NCBI GenBank assembly: GCA_002315495.1
Contig: DCGJ01000051.1
Coordinates: 13,291 to 33,362, forward strand
Direction: 5' to 3'
Source: Lachnoclostridium sp. UBA1781
GTDB lineage: Bacteria > Bacillota > Clostridia > Lachnospirales > Lachnospiraceae
DNA length: 20,072 bases
Position numbers and translations under genes: made by a program. The first letter of the stretch is position 1. Every line of letters begins with the position of its first letter. A model generated the notes under the pieces. That model was not told the origin of the DNA. It saw only the letters and a list, made by a program, of their open reading frames with translations, and searched no databases. Of this stretch, positions 6,273 through 13,163 are shown in pieces.

Positions 6273-6310
6273 AAATTAGTTCTTGTTCAAATGCCGACGC
6301 GCACTTATGA

Positions 6311-7237
6311 TTAAGCCATACGAAGAAGCTTTACGATATCTTCCTTGGTCGGAGGCTTCGTTCCCGGGCTCATACAGGAAGCGCCGGATACTGCGATAGC
6401 ATAACGAACGATGTCACGGAAATGCATGTTCGAATCGATACCGTACGCAATTGCTGCGGTCATTGCATCGCCTGCACCTACCGGAGAAACTACCTCGATT
6501 GGCTTTGCCGGTACATGGATGGTCTCAACACCATCACAGAATACGGCACCGTCACTACCGAGAGAAGTAACAACCAGCTTACAGCCCTTAGCCTGAATCT
6601 CTGCAGTCTTCGCCTTAACCCAGTCAATCATTGCTTCCTTACTCTCGAAACCGCCCGTATGATCGAACAACTCCTCGAGCTCTGCAAGGTTCGGCTTAAC
6701 ATACTCAGGTCTTGCCTCCAAGCCGTGCTTCAACAAAGCACCGCCGGTATCAAGGAAAACCTTACATCCGGAGCGATGAAGCATCTCGGTCATCTGCTGG
6801 TAAATGTCCTCCGGAACGCCCTCCGGAGCACTACCACACAGAACGAACAGAGTACCCGGCTTCGCATGCTGCTGAAGCTTGGTGGTGAGCTGGTTCATCT
6901 CTGCAGGAGAGATCTTCGGACCCGGCTCATCCATCTCGGTCATACCAAATACGGTATTGACCTTCAGGTTACATCTGGTCTCGCCTTCTACCTGAATGAA
7001 ATCATTCATAATCATCTGTCTCTGAAGTGCTGTCTTAATTGCTTCGCCGGTTGCACCACCTACGAAACCACAAGCCATATTCGGCTTATTCAGCACACGC
7101 AGGGTCTTGGATACGTTAACACCCTTACCACCTGCATCGATGACACAGTTTCCTAATTTATTCACTCCGCCCAATACGAAATCCGGCACATCTGCCGTCT
7201 TATCAATCGCCGGGTTCATTGTAACAGTAATAATCAT
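6311..7237 (-). CDS. fruK: 1-phosphofructokinase family (PfkB) sugar kinase
   Basis: The start is placed at ATG 7237 (MIITVTMNPAIDKTADV), where this family normally begins, giving 308 residues; an upstream ATG at 7273 is possible. Family features: NPAID near the N-terminus, the substrate motif AGGKGVNVS (about 35-43), CGSAPEG, KPNLAELEEL, and the C-terminal PfkB signature VGAGDAM, with Asp257 as catalytic base. These fit the 1-phosphofructokinase/tagatose-6-phosphate kinase group, which phosphorylates fructose-1-phosphate to fructose-1,6-bisphosphate or a related hexose phosphate. No fructose PTS or regulator gene is adjacent, so fruK is a family-level label and a LacC-type role cannot be excluded. 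It has its own promoter and terminator. Confidence 0.85.
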   Translation of the reverse strand: MIITVTMNPAIDKTADVPDFVLGGVNKLGNCVIDAGGKGVNVSKTLRVLNKPNMACGFVGGATGEAIKTALQRQMIMNDFIQVEGETRCNLKVNTVFGMTEMDEPGPKISPAEMNQLTTKLQQHAKPGTLFVLCGSAPEGVPEDIYQQMTEMLHRSGCKVFLDTGGALLKHGLEARPEYVKPNLAELEELFDHTGGFESKEAMIDWVKAKTAEIQAKGCKLVVTSLGSDGAVFCDGVETIHVPAKPIEVVSPVGAGDAMTAAIAYGIDSNMHFRDIVRYAIAVSGASCMSPGTKPPTKEDIVKLLRMA

Positions 7238-7314
7238 ATTGCACACGACCTTTCCCGCAATATAGTTTCCCATTGTCCATCTTTCACCAAATGGACGCTG
7301 TGGGTCTAGTTCAT

Positions 7315-7343
7315 AGTTTAATGTTTTCCCCTCAATTCGTCAA
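7315..7343 (-). promoter_or_regulatory. Predicted promoter of the phosphofructokinase gene
   Basis: Read on the minus strand, TTGACG (7343-7338) and TAAACT (7320-7315) are separated by 17 bp. The -35 box is inside one arm of a 10-bp inverted repeat (7334-7343 and 7384-7393). Confidence 0.55.
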
Positions 7344-7393
7344 GGGTTAGAATGCCTATAATTTATATTTCTTTCTATGAAAATTGACGAATT
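7334..7393. repeat. 10-bp inverted repeat flanking the phosphofructokinase promoter
   Basis: AATTCGTCAA (7334-7343) is matched by TTGACGAATT (7384-7393) with 40 bp between. One arm coincides with the -35 box. It could be a paired regulator site or a long hairpin ending the upstream gene. Confidence 0.4.
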
Positions 7394-7394
7394 T

Positions 7395-8201
7395 TTAATG
7401 ATTCACTCCATAGAAGTCCATCTGTGTGTATTCCGGCTTTCCACAGGCATTATCCCGGTACAAATATTTGGAGAATTCTTCAATCGCTTCCTTTGCCAAA
7501 AATGCGGCCTCTTCCATCAAAGCGTCCAATTTCCCCATGGCCGGACGGCAGATTTCGCTGGCATCCTTACTCATCAGAAGTCCTGCGACCTTCTCTCCGT
7601 AACCAAGCTCATTCATCGTGTTCGAAATCAGCTTTCGACTGATCGGATCACCAAGTCTCGTAATGTTCGAGCTCACCTTGAAGCTTAACATGCACTCGTA
7701 GATTTCAAACGCATTTACACCCAGATAAAACGGGGCAATCTGCTCAGCAACATCTAAGCTAATCGGCAAATGCGCGAGCACCGGAAATCTCTGCTCATCC
7801 CGTCCGTCCTTACGAAGCAGGTGACGCTCATATTCCGTCTCAAGCTTGCCATGCGTTACGCCAACCTCCTTACGAAAGCTCTCCACATACGGATGACAAA
7901 GCGCATCCAGATACAGATGGCACAGCACCCCATAGAAATAAACCAGCTTCTCATCATCTCGGTACAGCTCAATCTGAAGCTTGGCATTGTCATAGAATTC
8001 CTCGAAATTTCGATGATGGAGGCCTCTTCCGAATTCTCTCAGATGTCCGTCCAAACCCGGTCTGTAAAAGAACAACAGGTCCGGTCCGTGAAGACCAACC
8101 AAAAAATACGGCAAATGCTTGTGCACAAGCGCCTTCGTGTCCTTCGTCAGGCTCTTGTAAACCATTGCTCCCATTTTTTTGTGTGCATAGCTCTCCGGCA
8201 T
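7395..8201 (-). CDS. Zinc-dependent phospholipase C family protein
   Basis: The start is placed at ATG 8201 (MPESYAHKKMG), giving 268 residues; the frame continues upstream to 8261 but that part overlaps the promoter. The family (PF00882) is marked by His/Asp clusters binding metal: HGPDLLFF (38-45, His38 and Asp41), LHHRNF (His62, His63) and GVLCHLYLDALCHP (91-104, His95, Asp99, His103). No signal peptide is visible, so it is probably cytoplasmic, like many small Clostridial members, and not a secreted toxin-type phospholipase. Substrate is unknown. It is monocistronic, transcribed divergently from the sigma factor gene. Confidence 0.85.
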   Translation of the reverse strand: MPESYAHKKMGAMVYKSLTKDTKALVHKHLPYFLVGLHGPDLLFFYRPGLDGHLREFGRGLHHRNFEEFYDNAKLQIELYRDDEKLVYFYGVLCHLYLDALCHPYVESFRKEVGVTHGKLETEYERHLLRKDGRDEQRFPVLAHLPISLDVAEQIAPFYLGVNAFEIYECMLSFKVSSNITRLGDPISRKLISNTMNELGYGEKVAGLLMSKDASEICRPAMGKLDALMEEAAFLAKEAIEEFSKYLYRDNACGKPEYTQMDFYGVNH

Positions 8202-8238
8202 AATCGCCACTTCCCTTCTGCCTCTACGGGCAAGAAGT

Positions 8239-8267
8239 AGTATAACAAATCGGGGGCGCATTTACAA
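8239..8267 (-). promoter_or_regulatory. Predicted promoter of the phospholipase-like gene
   Basis: On the minus strand TTGTAA (8267-8262) and TATACT (8244-8239) are separated by 17 bp, about 38 bases before the chosen start. Its -35 box ends one base from the -35 box of the divergent sigma-factor promoter. Confidence 0.6.
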
Positions 8268-8268
8268 G

Positions 8269-8297
8269 TTGACCGACAAAATCCGCCGTGATAATAT
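8269..8297 (+). promoter_or_regulatory. Predicted promoter of the ECF sigma factor operon
   Basis: TTGACC (8269-8274) and TAATAT (8292-8297) have a 17-bp spacer. The transcript would carry a leader of about 110 bases with a hairpin at 8316-8333. Confidence 0.6.
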
Positions 8298-8315
8298 GAT
8301 TTTGACACCGATAAA

Positions 8316-8346
8316 GCACCGAAAATCCGGTGCGCAGATTTTTTCG
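8316..8346 (+). terminator. Terminator-like hairpin in the sigma factor leader (possible attenuator)
   Basis: GCACCG (8316-8321) pairs with CGGTGC (8328-8333) around AAAATC, followed by GCAG and six T. It lies between the predicted promoter and the sigma factor start at 8416, so it could attenuate the operon. No alternative anti-terminator stem was found by eye. Confidence 0.45.
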
Positions 8347-8415
8347 CATAATTTTTTTAAAAAATTGGCAAAAATCGCGACTTTATGTGTATCAATATAT
8401 AGAAGGGGAGGTAAC

Positions 8416-9012
8416 ATGACAGACCTTGAATTCGAACGCTGTATTGAGCTGATGAAACAAGGCAGCTCAGACGGGCTTAAAAAAATCTATGAAGAATACC
8501 TTCCCATGATTTTCAATACCGTAAAACAGATGGTGCAGATTCGGGAGGATGCAGAGGATATCACCTCTGACGTATTTGTCCGCATTTACGAATGCGCCGA
8601 CCAGTATCGTCTCGGAAGCACGGGGCATAAAGCCTGGCTTCTCACCATCGCCCGCAACATGGCAAAGAACCACCTGCGTAAGGCCTCCCGCGAGGTGTCC
8701 TTCGGGGATGACAGTTCGATGTCATTGACTACGGATGGGACCGTATCCATCATGACAGGGGATGTGGGCGACACCTCATCAAAGGAAAACGGACAGGCCA
8801 CCTCTTCGGTGGAGTCCGAAGTCATAGGAAGTATGTTTGTGATGCAGGCGTTGGAAACGCTAAAACCCGCCGAACGGGAGGTCGTGCATTTGCGAATCGT
8901 ATGTGACCTAAGTTTTAGGGAAATCAGCGAACTTATAGGGAAATCGACCAGCACTGTGACCAGCCTTTATTACGCAGCCATAAAAACACTAAGGAGGTTT
9001 GGCTTTGATTGA
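8416..9012 (+). CDS. ECF-type RNA polymerase sigma factor
   Basis: The start is ATG 8416, preceded by GGGGAGG; the frame runs back to 8269 but that part covers the promoter and leader. The 198-residue protein has sigma region 2 (about 25-92: YEEYLPMIFNTVKQMV, DAEDITSDVFVRIYE, then KAWLLTIARNMAKNHLRKA) and sigma region 4 (about 140-195: LKPAEREVVHLRIVCDLSF, then a helix-turn-helix REISELIGKSTSTVTSLYY). Between them lies an unusually long Ser/Thr/Gly/Asp-rich linker (about 95-137). It directs RNA polymerase to a specific set of promoters. The stop overlaps the start of the membrane anti-sigma-like gene, the usual pairing. The signal sensed is unknown. Confidence 0.92.
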   Translation: MTDLEFERCIELMKQGSSDGLKKIYEEYLPMIFNTVKQMVQIREDAEDITSDVFVRIYECADQYRLGSTGHKAWLLTIARNMAKNHLRKASREVSFGDDSSMSLTTDGTVSIMTGDVGDTSSKENGQATSSVESEVIGSMFVMQALETLKPAEREVVHLRIVCDLSFREISELIGKSTSTVTSLYYAAIKTLRRFGFD

Positions 9013-10093
9013 TGACAGAATAAAACATGATATCGATTCGGAATCGAACGCTAAGCCCGATATAAGCACGGAGCCAGGCACAAACGCCGAAACGGATATT
9101 AGCATGGAGTTAGGTGCAAACGCCGAAACGGATATTAGCGACGCACTCAAAGAACAGATTCGCGAGCAGGCAAATGCGGACCTGCCGGACCTTTGGAACC
9201 GAATTGAGGCCGCTCTGCCGAAGAAGGAAACGGGCAAGCCTGAGGTGCGGAAGGAAATTGCCTTCCGACGCTTCCGAAAGGAGCTCATCTCCGCAGCGGC
9301 AATTCTTCTTCTCACCGTGGTTTGTTTGCTTGTTATTCAGAATCTCGGTAAAGGCAAAGATTCCGCTCCGGATCATGTGAGCGAGGACACCGACAATAAC
9401 TTCGTTTCCGATGCTTCGAATGACGTTCAATTATCCAGTAAGGAGGAGTACACTAACGGCTGGATTAATAACGGCACAAAGGGAGATGCACCCGATAAGT
9501 TTCCTGCTGAAATCACTGGCGGCAATGAAATTAGCGGTATTATTCCCGACGATGCTCATGACGACAACCACGGTGCAGATGGACTTGATGATGCAGTTAT
9601 CGAAAAGCCGGAGATTGATTTGTTTTGCAGCGTCTGGACCGCATTTTCCGACCGAACCGAGTGGAACGGAATGCAGCGTACCGTGGAGACCGGAATCGGT
9701 TCCGATGACATTACCACTACCACTTGGGACCTGACCGAAGAAACCGTCTCCGACCTGACCGAGGTTATGAACGGGGCGATTTATTCACAGATGAGTTCCT
9801 ACGAAGGCGATGATTATTCCTTTACGCTACTTAGCAATGCTACCGAGTCTGTTTCGGAGATTGGTGAGAGCATGCTTCAGGATTCGACGGATGTTACGTA
9901 CTTCGTTTACCGTTTCAACACCGACGGAACGACCTACACAATGTATGGTTATTATCCGAATAGCGAGGCGATTGATTCGGTCAGTACGACCGATGTTCCT
10001 CCTGTCACATGTTCCGAGTCATTCGAGAAAAATGCCTCCGAGGACGCCATCCAAAACCTGGTAGATACGATGAATTCCATTTTAACGGAATAA
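9005..10093 (+). CDS. Membrane-anchored anti-sigma-factor-like protein
   Basis: The best start is TTG 9005, seven bases after AAGGAGG (8991-8997); TTG 8999 would be too close. The protein has about 362 residues. The N-terminal cytoplasmic part includes LPDLWNRIEAAL, typical of anti-sigma proteins paired with ECF factors in Clostridia; there is no zinc HxxxCxxC motif. One membrane segment (about 94-113, ELISAAAILLLTVVCLLVIQ) is followed by an acidic extracytoplasmic domain of about 245 residues with low-complexity Asp/Asn-rich spacing and a beta-rich C-terminal part (WTAFSDRTEWNGM, FVYRFNTDGTTYTMYGYY). A 12-residue element is repeated about three times near the N-terminus. It overlaps the sigma gene by 8 bases, so the two are translationally coupled. 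Confidence 0.8.
   Translation: MIDDRIKHDIDSESNAKPDISTEPGTNAETDISMELGANAETDISDALKEQIREQANADLPDLWNRIEAALPKKETGKPEVRKEIAFRRFRKELISAAAILLLTVVCLLVIQNLGKGKDSAPDHVSEDTDNNFVSDASNDVQLSSKEEYTNGWINNGTKGDAPDKFPAEITGGNEISGIIPDDAHDDNHGADGLDDAVIEKPEIDLFCSVWTAFSDRTEWNGMQRTVETGIGSDDITTTTWDLTEETVSDLTEVMNGAIYSQMSSYEGDDYSFTLLSNATESVSEIGESMLQDSTDVTYFVYRFNTDGTTYTMYGYYPNSEAIDSVSTTDVPPVTCSESFEKNASEDAIQNLVDTMNSILTE
9047..9154 (+). repeat. Tandem 36-bp coding repeat in the anti-sigma-like gene
   Basis: Three successive 36-base units encode NAKPDISTEPGT, NAETDISMELGA and NAETDISDALKE. The last two share an almost identical first 21 bases. The repeat lengthens the cytoplasmic N-terminus ahead of the anti-sigma helix. 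Confidence 0.75.
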
Positions 10094-10104
10094 ATAGGGT
10101 GGGG

Positions 10105-10135
10105 AGGCCTGCGAGAGATCGCAGGTCTCTTTTTT
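10105..10135 (+). terminator. Intrinsic terminator of the sigma/anti-sigma operon
   Basis: The 7-bp stem CCTGCGA (10108-10114) / TCGCAGG (10119-10125) with a GAGA loop is followed by TCTCTTTTTT, 15 bases after the stop codon. Confidence 0.9.
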
Positions 10136-10204
10136 GTGCGCGGAGGGCTTTTTACGTTCAGATTTCAGGACACTGCCTTTCTTGAATGCACCACTCAACC
10201 TTCC

Positions 10205-10242
10205 CGCAAAAAACGCCGCGAGAATCAATTCTCGCGGCGTTT
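10205..10242 (-). terminator. Intrinsic terminator of the trigger-factor-like gene
   Basis: A perfect 14-bp stem (10242-10229 with 10224-10211) around a four-base loop is followed, on the minus strand, by a U-rich run (A residues 10208-10213). It lies 28 bases after the stop at 10270. Confidence 0.9.
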
Positions 10243-10269
10243 CGTCCATCATAAATAGCTTGTCACTAA

Positions 10270-11256
10270 TTACTTAATCATATCCTTCAAAGCATCCTGA
10301 ACAAGGGAACACTTATACTGAAGGAACAGGTATGGCTGACCATAGGTCTCCTTCAAGGTGCTGTAGTCGCTACCCTGATCCTTGAAGTAAGCTTCTGCCT
10401 TCTCCTCGGTAGCTTCAAGTCCCAACTCGTCAAAGATTGCAAGATAGGTGATAATGGTCTTTGCTTCCTTGGTTGCGCTCTCTTCGGTAGAGGAAAGGAA
10501 CTTCTCCTTGCTCTCGTACTGATCGTATACCGTGCTCCATCCGTAGTAAGCATAGAGCGAAGCGTACTGATTGAATACTGCTACAACCTCACCACGATAG
10601 TTTGCTACGCACTGGTTAACAAATGCTTCCGGAAGATCCTTGTAGGTGGATTTCTCAAGTAAGAAGCTTGCAATATCACTGTTCAGGCTGCTTACATTGG
10701 AATCATACAAAGACTTCTTAACATATTCCTTGTAGCCTGCAACGGTGTGCTCATAATCCTTGCCCAAGGTTTCTGCAGCATTTTTCTCAACCCATGCATC
10801 GGTAAGAACGGTATCCACGTCAACAGTGAAATCGTCAGCAACGGTCTCGCCCGCATCGGTCTTTGCCTTCTTCTCGATGGAAGTAACATTGGTCTTAATC
10901 TTCGCAGTTACATCATCATCCGATGGCTGGTAATCATCCAGCTTGATGCCGGTGTTCTTATAGTCGGCAAGGGTAACATAATCGGACGGCTTAACATCCT
11001 TCACATTACCGTCAGCGGTAAACTGTGCCTCGTAATCAATTGCATCCAGATAAGCCTGGAATTCTGCGGCCTGCTCTGCTGCCGCCTTTTCAGCTGCCTT
11101 CTTTGCGTTGGAATCCTTAACGCCCTTGTAAATCAAAGCGCCGATACCGATGCAAAGCAATGCAAGAACCAACGTCCAAACAACCGCAGTGATCACGCGT
11201 GCTCTTTTTGCATCCGCTACTCTCTTCTTTGCGGCCAAACGTTTTTCAATACTCAT
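10270..11256 (-). CDS. Membrane-anchored trigger-factor-like protein lacking a PPIase domain
   Basis: The 328-residue protein starts at ATG 11256 after AAGGAG. Residues 1-19 are basic and 20-44 form one membrane segment (VITAVVWTLVLALLCIGIGALIY), so the rest is probably outside the membrane. After an Ala/Glu helix comes VTLADYKNTGIKLDDYQPSDDDV (94-116), the lead-in to the FKBP-type domain in Clostridial trigger factors, but the expected domain of about 80 residues is missing. The chain passes through ADDFTVDVDTVLTDAWVEKN to a long helical region like the trigger-factor C-terminal arms (about 160-328; YKEYVKKSLYDSN, KEAKTIITYLAIFDELGLE). It probably binds unfolded exported proteins. This is homology by motif order; a SurA-like parent is an alternative. 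Confidence 0.65.
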   Translation of the reverse strand: MSIEKRLAAKKRVADAKRARVITAVVWTLVLALLCIGIGALIYKGVKDSNAKKAAEKAAAEQAAEFQAYLDAIDYEAQFTADGNVKDVKPSDYVTLADYKNTGIKLDDYQPSDDDVTAKIKTNVTSIEKKAKTDAGETVADDFTVDVDTVLTDAWVEKNAAETLGKDYEHTVAGYKEYVKKSLYDSNVSSLNSDIASFLLEKSTYKDLPEAFVNQCVANYRGEVVAVFNQYASLYAYYGWSTVYDQYESKEKFLSSTEESATKEAKTIITYLAIFDELGLEATEEKAEAYFKDQGSDYSTLKETYGQPYLFLQYKCSLVQDALKDMIK

Positions 11257-11423
11257 AATTTATTTCTCCTTAATTCCCCTCAAACGCACAAGCGCCTCCA
11301 AAAGGGTTTGTTACCGAGTAATTTTACCACCTGAACGACAAGAAATAAAGCATTTTCTTTCTTTTTTCACAAATGCATATTCTTCTGTGGTGATTTCGGG
11401 GCATTTTGCTCGATTCTACGCGC

Positions 11424-12443
11424 TTACTCCACCTCAAATTCCGGAATAAAGCTCTCCTCCGCCGTGTCGCCCTCCTGAATAAAGCCATTCTCCACGCCAA
11501 GCTCGATGGCATAATCCACCACCTCGTCGTACTCTTCTTCCGTCAATTTTCGGTTCAGATTCTGCCACGCGAGCGGCTCCTTTGGCGGCGTGTACTGGTT
11601 CATGATGCTATAATAGATCGAATTGCCGTAGGTTTCGTACAGATAGCGAAGCACCCGCTTCGAGTCCTCGATTTCGCCCGGAAGGCAAAGGTGACGGACA
11701 ATGATCCCCTTCGTCATGTATCCCTCCTCGGAAAATGCAGCCTCTCCCACCTGGCGTACCATCTCAGCGATTGCCTCCTTCGCCACCTGAGGGTAGTTCT
11801 TCGCCTTAGAGTAGGTCGCTGCAAGGCTCTCATCCATGTATTTGAAATCAGGCAGGTAAATGTCTACGAGCCCATCTAATTGTCGTAATGTTTCTACCGT
11901 TTCATACCCACTCGTATTGTAGACGACAGGAATTGTAAGTCCCCGCGTTTTAGCTTCCCGCAATGCCCATGCGATTGTTGGTACATACTGGGTTGGCGTC
12001 ACCAGATTAATGTTGGCTGCGTGTTCTTCTTGGAGTCGGAGAAAAATAGCCACCAGCTCCTCGTCGATGAGTTCCTTTCCGTTTCCACCGGAAATCTTCC
12101 GATTCTGACAGAAGACACAGTGTAGGGAGCACCCCGAGAAGAATACCGCACCGCTTCCGCGTTCACCACTGATACATGGCTCCTCCCACATGTGAAGAGC
12201 CGCCCGGGCGATTTTTAGTTTGTGGGATACGCCGCAGATGCCGATGCCGTCATCTTGCTTTTTCTCGCAAGAATCCGTGGTTCTGCCAATCACGCCGTTG
12301 TCCGGCTTTTCCTTGCAAGAATCCGTGGTTCTGCCAATCACGCCGTTGTCCGGCTTTTCCTCGCAAGAAGCTGTGGCATCACCATTTCGCTTTGCGCCAC
12401 AGCTTCGCGGGCAGAGCGTGCAATTATTATATTGGGAAAACAT
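11424..12443 (-). CDS. PflA-like radical SAM protein (COG1313 type) with expanded N-terminal repeat
   Basis: The 339-residue protein starts at ATG 12443 after AAAGGAGGG. The radical SAM cluster motif is CSLHCVFC (Cys105, Cys109, Cys112), followed by QNRKISGG. An N-terminal Cys set, CTLCPRSC (8-15) with a later GICG (Cys70), is typical of the PflX-like group labelled 'pyruvate formate-lyase activating enzyme', whose real substrates are mostly unknown. Normally the two Cys parts are separated by a short stretch. Here about 45 residues are inserted, with a 16-residue unit ending in Cys repeated twice (28-43 and 44-59). Downstream motifs such as NLVTPTQYVP, VVYNTSGYE and LVDIYLPDFKY are intact, so the enzyme is probably active. 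No substrate gene is adjacent. Confidence 0.85.
   Translation of the reverse strand: MFSQYNNCTLCPRSCGAKRNGDATASCEEKPDNGVIGRTTDSCKEKPDNGVIGRTTDSCEKKQDDGIGICGVSHKLKIARAALHMWEEPCISGERGSGAVFFSGCSLHCVFCQNRKISGGNGKELIDEELVAIFLRLQEEHAANINLVTPTQYVPTIAWALREAKTRGLTIPVVYNTSGYETVETLRQLDGLVDIYLPDFKYMDESLAATYSKAKNYPQVAKEAIAEMVRQVGEAAFSEEGYMTKGIIVRHLCLPGEIEDSKRVLRYLYETYGNSIYYSIMNQYTPPKEPLAWQNLNRKLTEEEYDEVVDYAIELGVENGFIQEGDTAEESFIPEFEVE
12267..12362 (-). repeat. Two tandem 48-bp repeats inside the radical SAM gene
   Basis: Units 12267-12314 and 12315-12362 match at 47 of 48 positions, and degenerate pieces flank both sides (about 12244-12266 and from 12363). The period is a multiple of three, so the frame is kept and each unit adds 16 residues ending in DSC. 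Near identity indicates recent duplication. Confidence 0.92.
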
Positions 12444-12471
12444 CCTGCAGCCCTCCTTTCACTTTTGGGTC

Positions 12472-12560
12472 ACTTGGTTGAGAAGCTTCGCACGTAAGTT
12501 TCTTCGCTTGGTTTCGACTTGGTTTAGAAGCTTCGATCGCAAGTTTCAGCTTTTCGACTT
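12472..12560. repeat. Imperfect direct repeats in the leader of the radical SAM gene
   Basis: Two copies of about 45 and 40 bp (starting 12472 and 12517) share ACTTGGTT, the palindrome-containing AGAAGCTTCG and AAGTTTC. They lie between the predicted promoter and the start codon of the gene at 12443, so they would be in its leader. Confidence 0.6.
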
Positions 12561-12573
12561 GGGGCTAGTCTGA

Positions 12574-12602
12574 ATTATAAGGACTTCTCGAATAGAACGC
12601 AA
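12574..12602 (-). promoter_or_regulatory. Predicted promoter of the radical SAM gene
   Basis: Read on the minus strand, TTGCGT (12602-12597) and a perfect TATAAT (12579-12574) are separated by 17 bp. The leader would be about 125 bases and contain the direct repeats. Confidence 0.5.
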
Positions 12603-13050
12603 GAAGTGTCGGCGGATTATCTACAACATTCCAATGGCAGGAAGACTTTCACTTGATTTTTCTGGTAAATCGGCGGATTTCTGTCCTTTTATACTTTCCG
12701 CTTACTCTCCGGTTTCCTGGTGTTCATTTTTTCAAAACTTTTCACCCCAAATTAAGCGGAATCAATCACAATCTGAATTCCCGCCTAGCTTGGGCGCCAT
12801 ACTCTACAAATATTTGTGGGTTCAAAGTTCAAAAAACGACTCTTCCATAGGCAAAAACAAGCAATTACTAAGTTTCCGCCTAAAAAACATCAATTTCAAA
12901 CCAAACGATGCTCTCAAATGAACGTCCGCTGTAGGCGGATATCCCTCTTCCTCTCGAATCCGCCGAAAAACGGGTGTCCGAACTTCAAAAAATGGGATTC
13001 CTCGCCCGAAAACGCCCTTTCTCACGCCGTCCATGTCTTTCCATGTGCCC
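12603..13050. other. Intergenic region of about 450 bp without a convincing gene
   Basis: Open frames here on both strands lack ribosome binding sites and family-like sequence. The only structure seen is a recurring 7-mer GGCGGAT (12611, 12672, 12934, and inverted at 12958). It may be decayed coding DNA or hold a small RNA; nothing decides between these. Confidence 0.5.
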
Positions 13051-13078
13051 AAAAAGGCGATGGCACGAGCCATCGCCT
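13051..13078 (-). terminator. Second intrinsic terminator in tandem
   Basis: On the minus strand a perfect 10-bp stem (13078-13069 with 13064-13055) around a 4-base loop is followed by five U (A residues 13051-13055). It lies about 25 bases beyond another terminator and no gene ends between the two. Confidence 0.85.
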
Positions 13079-13099
13079 CATCATATTCATCCACCATTA

Positions 13100-13128
13100 A
13101 AAACGCCGCAGACTGTTCGTCTGCGGCG
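13100..13128 (-). terminator. Intrinsic terminator of the BlaI-type repressor gene
   Basis: CGCCGCAGAC (13104-13113) and GTCTGCGGCG (13119-13128) form a perfect 10-bp stem. On the minus strand it is followed by a U-run (A residues 13099-13103). The repressor stop is at 13164. Confidence 0.88.
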
Positions 13129-13163
13129 CAATCTACTCAATATTTCCTCTTTCCACTCGTTTG

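Noticed and set aside
6422..7156. Plus-strand open frame of 244 codons opposite the phosphofructokinase gene
   Set aside because: It is a shadow of the kinase coding frame with no start signal or protein-like pattern.
8269..8415. Upstream start for the sigma factor (49 extra codons)
   Set aside because: This part contains the predicted promoter and leader, and GGGGAGG directly precedes ATG 8416.
12267..12362. Possible CRISPR-like array
   Set aside because: The repeats are directly adjacent with no spacers and lie inside a coding frame.
12176..12573. Three overlapping plus-strand frames across the 48-bp repeats
   Set aside because: A repeat with a period divisible by three keeps all frames open; the true product is on the minus strand.
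12634..12921. Plus-strand frame of 95 codons in the long intergenic region
   Set aside because: No ribosome binding site, atypical composition and several overlapping open frames indicate chance.
12822..13097. Minus-strand frame of 91 codons in the long intergenic region
   Set aside because: Its N-terminal part translates a terminator hairpin, there is no ribosome binding site, and the rest is low quality.
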